Positions 41,601-49,002 of a stretch of 64,000 bases of DNA are shown here, one piece after another. Made by a program: the position numbers and the translations under genes. The stretch covers positions 2,019,001-2,083,000 of the forward strand of contig NZ_UGSI01000002.1 in assembly GCF_900454495.1 (NCBI RefSeq), given 5' to 3'. Numbering within the stretch: position 1 is the first letter of the stretch; every line of letters begins with the position of its first letter. The DNA comes from Paenibacillus macerans. GTDB taxonomy: Bacteria > Bacillota > Bacilli > Paenibacillales > Paenibacillaceae. The notes under the pieces were generated by a model. That model made no database searches and was not told the origin of the DNA. It saw only the letters and a list, made by a program, of their open reading frames with translations.

Positions 41601-42036
41601 GGACGTAACGGGTGGTCACGGCTGCGAAATCAATCTCCACCGTATTGGCGGCCGCCGGATCAAACGTATACTTGGCGGAATCGACGATAGACGAGAAGCT
41701 TGCGCCGTCATCGCTTCCCTGAACCGATAACGTCTGCGTGCGCGGCTCCCAGCCCGCCGGCAGCTTCAAAACAACCCGGTCGATGCTCGTTTTGCTGCCC
41801 AGATCGGTTTGAATCCATTGCGGGAACGCATTGTTCGTACTCTCCCAATAGGTGTTCTGATCATTATCGAAAGCATTTGCAGCAACATAAACGTCGTTAT
41901 GTCCGCTTGCCGCATTGGCTTTTCCCAGTGCCAGATTCGCCCCTTCGGCGGCCTGAACCGCAGATGAACCGAGGGGGAGCAGAGCGGCCCCTACCAACAA
42001 TGCCACGATACTTAACCATACCCAATATTTTTTCAT
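38668..42036 (-). CDS. Secreted GH87 alpha-1,3-glucanase (mutanase), multidomain
   Basis: A 1122-residue protein. A signal peptide (to about 29) is followed by a discoidin/F5-8C domain (about 32-165: NLALGKANAASGHNDVYVAANAFDNDQNTYWES), a Pro/Gly/Asp linker, a second discoidin domain (about 190-325), two CARDB-like domains (about 330-440 and 445-550), a CBM6-like beta domain (about 560-720) and a right-handed beta-helix catalytic region (about 730-1122) starting VSVTDYGAVANDGKDDLNAFKAAV. NNGDDALAIW carries candidate catalytic Asp residues. This domain string is that of bacterial GH87 alpha-1,3-glucanases from Bacillus/Paenibacillus. It degrades alpha-1,3-glucan of fungal walls or dental mutan. 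Confidence 0.82.
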   Translation of the reverse strand: MKKYWVWLSIVALLVGAALLPLGSSAVQAAEGANLALGKANAASGHNDVYVAANAFDNDQNTYWESTNNAFPQWIQTDLGSKTSIDRVVLKLPAGWEPRTQTLSVQGSDDGASFSSIVDSAKYTFDPAAANTVEIDFAAVTTRYVRIHVTANTGWPAAQFSEVEVYGSENGGGDPDPGSDPGEEPGDGTNLAAGKPIEASSATFNYVAANANDDNINTYWEGNGHPSTLTVDLGANANLSSVVIKLNPSSIWGTRAQTIQVLGREQGSPTFTNLVSEAKYTFNPATKNTVKIPVSGTASSVQLRFTANSGAPGGQVAEFQVFGVPAANPDLTVTDLSWTPSNPRETDAVTLTATVKNIGTGPSPATDVGFYLNGTLAGTSPVKALDAGAVAKVSLIAGAKTAASYSVSAKADPRNSVIELDETNNEYTNPTALVITPVASSDLVGTVSWTPSTPASGNAVSFHVNLKNQGTIATADGAHEVTLTLKNAAGATLQTLNGAYQGILAAGADADIAIPGTWTAADGNYTIQLTVAPDKNETAGKRENNTSSASLAVYAQRGASMPYFRYDTDEAVRGGGAVLKSAPTFDQALTASEASGQKYVALPSSGSYLEWKVKPGQGGDGVTMRFTMPDSSDGMGQSGSLDVYVNGAKVKAVPLTSYYSWQYFSSDQPGDTPGVGRPLFRFDEVHWKLDTPLKPGDTIRIQKGNDNIEYGVDFIEVEQVPDPIARPANAVSVTDYGAVANDGKDDLNAFKAAVNAAVAEGKTLYIPKGTFHLGGMWEIGSASKMIDDLKVMGAGIWHTNLQFTNPDRASGGISLRISGQLDFSNVYMNSNLRSRYNQEAVYKGFMDNFGTNSKIHNVWVEHFECGFWVGDYAHTPAMIATGLVIENSRIRNNLADGVNFAQGTSHSTVRNSSLRNNGDDALAIWTSNVNGAPAGVNNTFSHNTIENNWRAGGIGIFGGSGHKATHNLIIDAVGGSGIRMNTVFPGYHFQNNTGIEFSDTTIINSGTSKDLYNGERGAIDLEASNDAIRNVTFNNIDIINSQRDAIQLGYPGGFQNIVFNNVTIDGTGLDGVTTSRFSGPHPGAAIFAYTNNGSATFNNLVTRKIAHPDLYYIQNGFKLEIN

Positions 42037-42260
42037 CAGCAGCCTCCCATTTTCTTAGAATTCAACAATTTCAGACCGTTAAAATATACGATATATTCAC
42101 TCCTTTTCTATAATTATAAAATAGTAGCACTTAATGTAAGTTATCATAATCGTTAATTCTACTAAAGGGAAGTAGTTCCTCTACGGAAATGATGTGTAAT
42201 TTTACGAAAAAACGGTAATTTTTCTAACCGGACGTTCTCGACATTTTTTTCAAAGAACTC

Positions 42261-42289
42261 TTGACTATCTAGTCTATCGGACTTATTCT
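42261..42289 (+). promoter_or_regulatory. Promoter of riboswitch-controlled protease gene
   Basis: TTGACT (42261-42266), 17 bases, TATTCT (42284-42289) lies about 45 bases before the first aptamer. Confidence 0.55.
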
Positions 42290-42334
42290 AAAACTAGATT
42301 GGTAGATTTTATGAAAGTTAAATAGTTTAGCGAT

Positions 42335-42422
42335 TGATAAAGGCAAATCCATCGAAAGGTGGAGACGCAAAACTATAGGGGTTAAGGCGGCATGTTCGCT
42401 ATACCAGCCAGTTACCGATCAA
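42335..42422 (+). ncRNA. Cyclic di-GMP-I (GEMM-I) riboswitch, first of tandem pair
   Basis: The core AAAGGCAAATCCATCGAAAG, then GACGCAAAACTATAGGGG, then CCAGTTACCGAT matches the GEMM-I aptamer: the P2 hairpin capped by GAAA and the joining region ACGCAAA. A terminator at 42455-42486 follows, so this aptamer alone can control transcription. Confidence 0.88.
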
Positions 42423-42454
42423 GAGGCCAGCGTTTTTTAAGCGTTGCACTACAG

Positions 42455-42486
42455 GACCTTCTTATTTCGGTAAGAAGGTCTTTTTT
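42455..42486 (+). terminator. Riboswitch expression-platform terminator
   Basis: GACCTTCTTA-TTTCGG-TAAGAAGGTC and TTTTTT between the two aptamers. AAGAGG at 42421 could pair with CCTTCTT as an alternative fold. Confidence 0.85.
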
Positions 42487-42510
42487 GTTGGCTTTAGACG
42501 ACATTTCATA

Positions 42511-42598
42511 TTGATAAAGGCAAATCCATCGAAAGATGGGGACGCAAAGCTATAGGGGCTACCACGGAAATCCGTAACGCCAGCCAGTTGCCGATATG
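42511..42598 (+). ncRNA. Cyclic di-GMP-I (GEMM-I) riboswitch, second of tandem pair
   Basis: AAAGGCAAATCCATCGAAAG, GACGCAAAGCTATAGGGG and CCAGTTGCCGAT closely repeat the first aptamer, with a different P3 hairpin. Downstream hairpins AAATAC-GCG-GTATTT (42611-42625) and GAATACG-CAT-CGTATTC (about 42646-42662) precede the ribosome-binding site; the expression platform is not clear. Confidence 0.9.
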
Positions 42599-42687
42599 GA
42601 AGCCAAACGCAAATACGCGGTATTTCGTTTCTTCCTGATTCGGTTGAATACGCATCGTATTCGGTGCGCTTTTGGGAGGAACACGGG

Positions 42688-43341
42688 ATGAAACGAATCG
42701 TTTATTTGGCGTTTGCATTTATTTTTGCTATGAATCTAGCGGCAATTCCGGCTTATGCGGATGATAGCCAAAGTTTGGTGAATGATATCGTCGTGCTCCC
42801 CAAGGACGACTTCAACAAAAGCGACGCAGGCAAAATGATAAGCCGGCTCTCCGAAATTCCGGCTTCTCTTCTGGAAGGCTTAAAGGACAACGGCGTCAAA
42901 ATCAAACTGGTCAACGGCAAAATTACGGATGAACCGGAGCTCGCCCAGTACAAGGGCATTACTCCGAGAGGCTGGGAGAAGACCGGGCTGACCTGGGACG
43001 ATGTGCCGGGCGTCAGCATGAACGTGGTGATCGTAAGAATCGGGTACAGCAACAAGGGGAAGGGCCATAACGGACAAAACCTGGAGCTTCATGAAACTTT
43101 CCATGCGATTGACCGGGTTGTGCTGAATAACATCAGCTCTTCGCTCGAATTTACTGAAATTTGGAAAAAGGAAGCCAACAACGATTACAGCGGTGACGGT
43201 TATCTCTCGGCGTATTCGAACGAGTATTTTGCGGAAACGTCAACTTTGTATTTTTACAGCGAGGAAACGAAGAAACATCTGAAAGAGCATATGCCTTTGA
43301 CTTATGAGTTTTTGGACAAGCTGTACGCAAACTGGAAATAG
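42688..43341 (+). CDS. Secreted Pro-Pro endopeptidase (PPEP-like)
   Basis: ATG 42688 with GGGAGGA gives 217 residues. The signal peptide is removed near AYADD (about residue 25). The zinc motif H135-E-x2-H139 lies in LELHETFHAIDRV, with a downstream Glu in NEYFAETSTLYFY. Length and the NGQNLELHETFHAID and YLSAYSNEYFAET patterns match PPEP-1/Zmp1 of C. difficile and PPEP-2 of Paenibacillus alvei, which cleave Pro-Pro bonds to release surface adhesins. The neighbouring convergent gene encodes a vWA/MucBP/SLH protein with PLPPLPP in its linker, the likely substrate. Tandem c-di-GMP riboswitches control it. Confidence 0.88.
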   Translation: MKRIVYLAFAFIFAMNLAAIPAYADDSQSLVNDIVVLPKDDFNKSDAGKMISRLSEIPASLLEGLKDNGVKIKLVNGKITDEPELAQYKGITPRGWEKTGLTWDDVPGVSMNVVIVRIGYSNKGKGHNGQNLELHETFHAIDRVVLNNISSSLEFTEIWKKEANNDYSGDGYLSAYSNEYFAETSTLYFYSEETKKHLKEHMPLTYEFLDKLYANWK

Positions 43342-43350
43342 TAAACATAA

Positions 43351-43390
43351 AAGGCCCCCTTCCGGTTGGTTCACCGAAAGGGAGCCTGCT
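43351..43390. terminator. Bidirectional terminator between protease and adhesin genes
   Basis: AGGCCCCCTTCCGG...CCGAAAGGGAGCCT forms a 14-bp imperfect stem between the convergent genes. Confidence 0.75.
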
Positions 43391-43394
43391 TGCT

Positions 43395-46300
43395 TTAAGG
43401 ATAGACGCGGCTAGCTTTTATTTCACTCCAAACCTCGACTCCGGATTCGCTTCTGGAGTATTCATGATGATTTGTGGCTTCAAGAATATCGTAGTAGTAC
43501 CACATGCCGGAGATATTGTCCGGCCACTGTTTCGTATCCTTATGAATTCCGTCCTTATCGACTTTTCTGTTCAGTACGCTGTTGATGAATTTGGCGGCTT
43601 CAGCCCGGGTAATGTATTGTTCCGGTTTGAAGGTTCCGTCCGTGTAGCCTTTGATCCAGCCTTTGTTGGCTGCGGAGGCGATATATTTTTCCGCCCAGTG
43701 CCCCGTAATGTCCGTGAACGTATCGTTTTGCCGTTCGTCCAGCTTGTCGAAGCGGGAAGCGATCGCCGCAAATTCGGCTCGGGTAATATATTGCCCCGGC
43801 TTAAAGATGCCGTCCGGATATCCCGTAATAATTCCGGCATTCTCCATCGTCGAAATATGTTTATTGGACCAGCGCGTATTTCCAACGTCAGAGAAGGAAT
43901 TTCCGGTTTTCAGGTAGGCGGAGCGGCTTTCATCATCGAGCAATCGGTAGAAAATCGCCGCGACTTCTTCACGGGTAATATTGTTCAACGGCTTAACCGT
44001 GCCGTCCGGATACCCGTTAATGTAGTCGTAATGATTTTCCGTTTCCAGTTTTGGCGGAACGGCAGGCAGCGGCGGCAACGGCGGAAGCGGATCTACTTCC
44101 GGTGTGCTTGGGCTTGGATTCGGGTTTGAACTTCCCGAATTATCCGATCCGCTGGAGCCGGATGAATCCGACGATTTTTTAGTGTAGTAGAACGCGTACT
44201 CTTGGCCTTCCTGATCACTAAACGTGTAGGAAGCGGTCGCTTTCACTGGATTGTACCCGGATACCGATACGGCCGTCAGCGTTTTCGTCTCTCCCGGTTT
44301 GCCGGATACTGTGGTCTGACTCGCCAATTGCCGGTTTGTGCCGTTTTCCAAATACTTGACGGTCAATTGCCGATCCGCCGGTGCGTTTTTCGTGTAATAG
44401 AAGACATAAGTCTGATTCGGATCGTCGGTCCAAGTATGCGTGTGGTTTGCAACTTCCGGAGTATATCCTTCTACCTGTTTAGCGGAGAACTCTATTCCGG
44501 CCCCAATGCGGCCTTTGTAGATCTCCTGTGCGGCCAACTCGTTACCTGTTTCTCGATCTCGATAAGAGACGGTGACCTGTGCCAGTTCATCCGGTTCGCC
44601 TTTAACGTAGTAGATGGTATATTCCTGTCCAGCGTCTAGTGTAATTTTAATGTCGTATTTGGTTTGTTCCGGGAAATAAACGACATCGGTCACTGAAATT
44701 GGTTCAGGATAAAAGACCAAATTCGTTCCGGCGATACCTTTGGAAGCCGTTGGCTCGATAAGCTCTTCATCGGTCTCTCGGTCCACATGGTGGATCGTTA
44801 CAATACGCTCCTGACCGGTATTGCCTTGGGCATACTTGAATACGAATTGCTGCACCTGATCTTCTGTGAAGGTGTACGGCACTTCATAAGCGTGCGGTTT
44901 GTAAACCGCCCCCGTAACGGTGTCTGTGTAATTTTCGGCCGTCAGGGTAATTTTTTCGCCTACTTTGCCCGAACGCTCAGTTGGATTGAGCAAGTCTTTA
45001 CCTGTCTGTTGATCCACGTATCTGACGGTCAGAGTCCTGCTGTCATCCGGTTCGGTGGCATTGGCTGTGTAGTAGAAGATATGCGGAGCATTCTCCACGC
45101 CAAGCTCATAGTTGAAGCTTGGCTCCACCGGGGTGTAGCCCGGGATGCCGATCGCTTTGAGCTCGAGCGTTTGCCCGGTCACGCCTTCAACCGTAGTTGG
45201 GTCAGCGAGTTTCTTGTTGGTGCCTTGCTCGAGGTACTGCACTTCTACGCTTTGCTTATGGGCGACGTAGTAGAAGGTGTACTCGTTACTGCCTTCGGCT
45301 TTAACCACGTACTCGGCAGTTTTGTTTTCCGGAGTGTAGCCCGGAATTTCGGCTGCTTCGAGAGTTACGGTTTTGCCGGTGTGTCCCGTCACAGTGCGAG
45401 GTTCGATCAGTTCATTCCCCAATTCCTTCTCCACGAACTTCACTGTAACGGTTTGTTCGCTCGGTGTGTAGTAGAAGATATGCGGAGCATTCTCCACGCC
45501 AAGCTTATAGTTGAAGCTTGGCTCCACCGGGGTGTAGCCCGGGATGCCGATCGCTTTGAGCTCGAGTGTTTGCCCGGTCACGCCTTCAACCGTAGTTGGG
45601 TCAGCGAGTTTCTTGTTGGTGCCTTGCTCGAGGTACTGTACTTCTACGCTTTGCTTATTAGCGACGTAGTAGAAGGTGTACTCGTTACTGCCTTCGGCTT
45701 TAACCACGTACTCGGCAGTTTTGTTTTCCGGAGTGTAGCCCGGAATTTCGACAGCCGTTAGAGTTACTTTTTGCCCAGCGACACCTTTTACCGTAGTTGA
45801 TTGAGCGAGTTCCTTTTCTGTTCCCTGCTCCAAATAATGAACGGTAACTGTCCGTTCAACCGCTTCCTCATAACCAAACCAAACTGTCGGTGTCGGATTG
45901 GTAGCGGTAAGCCGGATGCTAACAGGATTTTCTCCTACCTTCAACTGATACCCGGCAATGTTTTTGGCCGATACGGAATATTCCGCAGCCCCGATCGGCA
46001 AAGCCTCATTCCCGTTTTGATCCTTGTAATACTCGCTATAAAGCAATTCCGCGAATTCCGGTCCTTCCACTTCAACGCCTTCGGCATTGACAGGCTTGCC
46101 GCTCGCATTGACTTTATAGCCCTTCATGAGGATGGAACCGTTGCCGATGCTTACTTTCGGCACCTCAAAATCCTTCGAAACTTTCTCGCCCGTAACATTC
46201 GTATATTCGATTGTCGTTTTGCCGTTCGTAGGATAGAGGACATTAGAAACGGGGTTTTTGGATTGGTCCAAGACCACTTTGTAAGTTAATGAAGCAGGTT

Positions 46301-47414
46301 CACCTTCGGCGATATTGCCGACGTCCCAAGTAAATGTCTCGGTTGCAGCGTTCCAAGTTACCGTACCTTGCGATGCGGAATAATCCTGAGGACTGACTTG
46401 TGCGCCTTGTTTCTTGAGATTGAACATGTCTCCCATCGGATCAACGACTTTGGCATTTTGAGCCGCATAGGAAATCTTTCCGGCCATTTCGCGGAAAATC
46501 GTGTTCAATTCATCGCTGTTGGCAGGGAAGTAGCCTTCGCTTTGAATGTCTTTTAACACATTTATCGCGTTGCTGTTGTTTGAAACTTCCAAGCCTACCG
46601 AAAAGATCTTGAGCCCTGCATCTTTGGCGATTTTTGCTTCGGAAATGGTACCGATGCCGTTATCCTTGACTTGATAATTGTTGATGTTGTAGGTGTCGTT
46701 TTTACAGTTAAAACCAAAGATATTACAATCATAGTTTTTAAAAGTAAAATCTGCACCTGTCCCAAGGGTTTTTCCGTAATCAAAACTCGTAATCGAAAAG
46801 TTGTTGCTGCTGTTAGGCCAGTTGAATCCTTCAGCATGTGTTCCCTTGAAGCTGAATGTTGGTTCACCGTCGCTTAACAACACGATTATTTTGTTTTGCG
46901 CGATACTGTTCGCCAACAGGTCGCTAGCTTTCTTCAAGCCCGCCTGGATATTCGTTCCGCCGGTCGGTTCAATACCTTCTATGGCATTTTTCAAAGCGTT
47001 CTTATTGCCAGCACCTTTAAAACCTGAGATAAGGGTAGAGGATTTATTAAATGAGACCACAGCGATTTGGGTGGAAGAGTTTGGTAACAGCAAATTATCC
47101 ACAAATTTCTTTGCGGCATCTTTAGCGTTATCCATCTTCGATGGTGTAAACCATCCACTTCGCTGGTCCATGCTCCCCGACTTATCGATGACCAGCACGA
47201 TGTCCGAGCTGGTCCGGACGTTTTTTCCTTCAGCCTTGAGCGTAATTTCCCACTCGCCAGGGCTCCCTGTAGGTTGGGCGGTTTTGCTCAATTGAATGGC
47301 TCCGGGATTCGGCCAGACGGGGTCCCCCGAACTTGCGCCGAAGACGGACAGGGGACTGGCAAAAAGCGAAAACATGCAAATCCAGGACAATATTATTTTT
47401 AACCCGCGTTTCAT
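43395..47414 (-). CDS. S-layer-anchored vWA/MucBP/SLH adhesin (VMSP-like)
   Basis: This is a 1339-residue surface protein. A signal peptide (to about 26) is followed by a von Willebrand A domain (about 70-330) with the MIDAS motif DKSGSMD, a Cna/SpaA-like connecting domain (about 330-520) and eight MucBP-like repeats of 65-70 residues (about 525-1075; for example VEVQYLEQGTNKKLADPTT, IPGYTPVEP). A Ser/Asn/Pro linker holds VDPLPPLPPLPAVPP (about 1105-1120). Three SLH domains (about 1127-1300) bind wall polysaccharide. Pro-Pro bonds in the linker lie exactly where cleavage would free the adhesive part. Upstream is a c-di-GMP riboswitch. Confidence 0.9.
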   Translation of the reverse strand: MKRGLKIILSWICMFSLFASPLSVFGASSGDPVWPNPGAIQLSKTAQPTGSPGEWEITLKAEGKNVRTSSDIVLVIDKSGSMDQRSGWFTPSKMDNAKDAAKKFVDNLLLPNSSTQIAVVSFNKSSTLISGFKGAGNKNALKNAIEGIEPTGGTNIQAGLKKASDLLANSIAQNKIIVLLSDGEPTFSFKGTHAEGFNWPNSSNNFSITSFDYGKTLGTGADFTFKNYDCNIFGFNCKNDTYNINNYQVKDNGIGTISEAKIAKDAGLKIFSVGLEVSNNSNAINVLKDIQSEGYFPANSDELNTIFREMAGKISYAAQNAKVVDPMGDMFNLKKQGAQVSPQDYSASQGTVTWNAATETFTWDVGNIAEGEPASLTYKVVLDQSKNPVSNVLYPTNGKTTIEYTNVTGEKVSKDFEVPKVSIGNGSILMKGYKVNASGKPVNAEGVEVEGPEFAELLYSEYYKDQNGNEALPIGAAEYSVSAKNIAGYQLKVGENPVSIRLTATNPTPTVWFGYEEAVERTVTVHYLEQGTEKELAQSTTVKGVAGQKVTLTAVEIPGYTPENKTAEYVVKAEGSNEYTFYYVANKQSVEVQYLEQGTNKKLADPTTVEGVTGQTLELKAIGIPGYTPVEPSFNYKLGVENAPHIFYYTPSEQTVTVKFVEKELGNELIEPRTVTGHTGKTVTLEAAEIPGYTPENKTAEYVVKAEGSNEYTFYYVAHKQSVEVQYLEQGTNKKLADPTTVEGVTGQTLELKAIGIPGYTPVEPSFNYELGVENAPHIFYYTANATEPDDSRTLTVRYVDQQTGKDLLNPTERSGKVGEKITLTAENYTDTVTGAVYKPHAYEVPYTFTEDQVQQFVFKYAQGNTGQERIVTIHHVDRETDEELIEPTASKGIAGTNLVFYPEPISVTDVVYFPEQTKYDIKITLDAGQEYTIYYVKGEPDELAQVTVSYRDRETGNELAAQEIYKGRIGAGIEFSAKQVEGYTPEVANHTHTWTDDPNQTYVFYYTKNAPADRQLTVKYLENGTNRQLASQTTVSGKPGETKTLTAVSVSGYNPVKATASYTFSDQEGQEYAFYYTKKSSDSSGSSGSDNSGSSNPNPSPSTPEVDPLPPLPPLPAVPPKLETENHYDYINGYPDGTVKPLNNITREEVAAIFYRLLDDESRSAYLKTGNSFSDVGNTRWSNKHISTMENAGIITGYPDGIFKPGQYITRAEFAAIASRFDKLDERQNDTFTDITGHWAEKYIASAANKGWIKGYTDGTFKPEQYITRAEAAKFINSVLNRKVDKDGIHKDTKQWPDNISGMWYYYDILEATNHHEYSRSESGVEVWSEIKASRVYP
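45066..45751. repeat. Near-identical internal repeat, 399-bp period
   Basis: About 287 bases (45066-45352) recur with few changes at 45465-45751, an offset of 399 bp or 133 codons. Each copy spans one MucBP repeat plus part of the next. This is a recent in-frame duplication within the adhesin gene. Confidence 0.85.
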
Positions 47415-47530
47415 TGGTTCCTCCTCATTTTTTCATAGAATTCCTCCCTTTCAGGCACTAATTTTCTACCCTCCTTGCTTTGGGTATTTTATATATCTCA
47501 CGGAAAAATCCGTTGAGAACGAGGGGAAAA

Positions 47531-47573
47531 TAAAAAAGGCTGCATAAACAATAGTATTCATTGTTATGCAGCC
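47531..47573 (-). terminator. Riboswitch terminator before adhesin gene
   Basis: On the minus strand GGCTGCATAACAA, a loop, TTGTTTATGCAGCC and TTTTTT. Its 5' arm GGCTGC is also the 3' end of the aptamer, so ligand-bound aptamer and terminator exclude each other: a predicted ON switch. Confidence 0.8.
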
Positions 47574-47655
47574 GGACGGTCATTAATTCGCTTTTCGAAT
47601 TGTTAGACTCCAAGGCTTTGCGACCTAATCTTTCGATTAGTGTGCCGAATATTCG
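47566..47655 (-). ncRNA. Cyclic di-GMP-I riboswitch upstream of the adhesin gene
   Basis: On the minus strand CGGCACACTAATCGAAAGAT, then TAGGTCGCAAAGCCTTGG, then GTCTAA...AATGAC and CCGGCTGC follow the GEMM-I layout (GAAA-capped P2, CGCAAAGCC joining region, P3 with AATTCG/CGAATT). It deviates from consensus (GTCGCAAA for GACGCAAA; GGCTGC for GGTTGC). Confidence 0.75.
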
Positions 47656-47957
47656 ATTATAGTTAAAAAGACCTGGATGTAGTAAAATATTACTAATATC
47701 CTATCAAACAATTTCAATATATTTCAAAAAAAAGCACTTGTCAACAATGTAATAGATAAAAAAGTCACAGTATAGATGATCCGAGCTTCCATACTATATT
47801 TTTTCGGATATTATCGTTTAAAAAGACAAAAGTACTCCTCTTTTCCAATTGTTAAATAATTTCAAACATTAAATAGCAGAAATGACACAGAATTAGTGCA
47901 ATATTGTTATACAATAAAAGAAGCGCATGAAATTTTGGTTAAAGGAGCTCAAATGTA

Positions 47958-48779
47958 TTGAACAAAAAGGCACTCCAGTTTGTAATAGGTTTCATGATTT
48001 GTTCGGTGATTCTATCGGCTTGCGGGAATATAACAAGCGCGCCTGCTTCCACGGAAAAAACAAAAACAGAAGTTACTCAAACGAAAAATGAAACCAGCCC
48101 TGCAACTGATAATAGTAAGGGATCTCAAAAAACAATCAGTCTCGATGTCGATGGCGAGATTTATAAGGTGGCAGTAAAAGACGAAAATGCGGAGAAATAT
48201 ACCTTTGCCGTTAAAACACCCAAAGGAATGGTTTGGATTCCTGCGCCAACGCTAGAGCAGCGTCCTGAAACGGAAAGTTATCCAGAGTACTATCCTACCG
48301 AGCCTTTTAGTATATATCTAAGTAATGCAAAAGATAATACGCTGGATATCAACACATCGACGAAACTTCTAACCCTACCCCTTAAAGATGGCGAAGCCGA
48401 TGTCGTAGTTGATGACTTATTTGCCGTAAACGATACGATTTTATATCATACCGTTTCCGATTTTCGTGGTGGTTCGCAGCCTCTAAGACAACAATTATGG
48501 GCAATGAATGTTAATGATCCAAGCAGCAACAAGGTCATCGAAGAATTTCATGCCTCTGGAGGCAGATTTTATCATTATACAGTAGATAATTCGGAAGGTT
48601 TGTACGTGGGCGTTTACACTACGCCAGGCAATCCGGATGGGAGTTACACCAATGAAGCATTTGTCTATAACACCAAAACCGGTCAGAAAGAGATACTTAG
48701 GGATTTCGAATTCGATAGCGGGGAAATTCAATTTACTTATGAAGGAAAAAAACATTTATACGAACTGACAATAAAGTAA
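47958..48779 (+). CDS. Lipoprotein of unknown function
   Basis: TTG 47958 with AAAGGAG gives 273 residues; an ATG five bases earlier opens only a two-codon frame (ATG TAT TGA) that overlaps it. The lipoprotein signal is FMICSVILSACGN, followed by a Thr/Lys/Glu linker and a beta-rich domain (VKTPKGMVWIPAPTLEQRPE...YHYTVDNSEGLYVGVYTTPG). No family is recognised. It stands alone between the adhesin leader and an AraC-type gene. Confidence 0.75.
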   Translation: MNKKALQFVIGFMICSVILSACGNITSAPASTEKTKTEVTQTKNETSPATDNSKGSQKTISLDVDGEIYKVAVKDENAEKYTFAVKTPKGMVWIPAPTLEQRPETESYPEYYPTEPFSIYLSNAKDNTLDINTSTKLLTLPLKDGEADVVVDDLFAVNDTILYHTVSDFRGGSQPLRQQLWAMNVNDPSSNKVIEEFHASGGRFYHYTVDNSEGLYVGVYTTPGNPDGSYTNEAFVYNTKTGQKEILRDFEFDSGEIQFTYEGKKHLYELTIK

Positions 48780-48827
48780 AAGCCCGAAAGTGCGGCGTGA
48801 ATATTCACGCCGCACTTTCGGGCTTTT
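48777..48827 (+). terminator. Terminator after lipoprotein gene
   Basis: AAAGCCCGAAAGTGCGGCGTG, an AATAT loop and the exact inverse arm, then TTTT, form a stem of about 21 bp. Confidence 0.92.
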
Positions 48828-49002
48828 ACATTTGAGCCACCTGTTTCGAGGAGTTTCGACGAAAATCGCCTGCACTTTTGCAGTTCGTAGCAGTTCGTAC
48901 ACCGCTCTTGGCTCTTCTTTTCCCCGTTATCCCCCATACCCAACGTAAGAGAACAACCATTATACAGTTTGGCGCGCCGCTACTTTAGCGACTCCCGCTG
49001 CT

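Noticed and set aside
44787..45761. Plus-strand ORF of 324 codons with internal repeats
   Set aside because: Antisense of the MucBP repeats; its repeats merely mirror the adhesin duplication.
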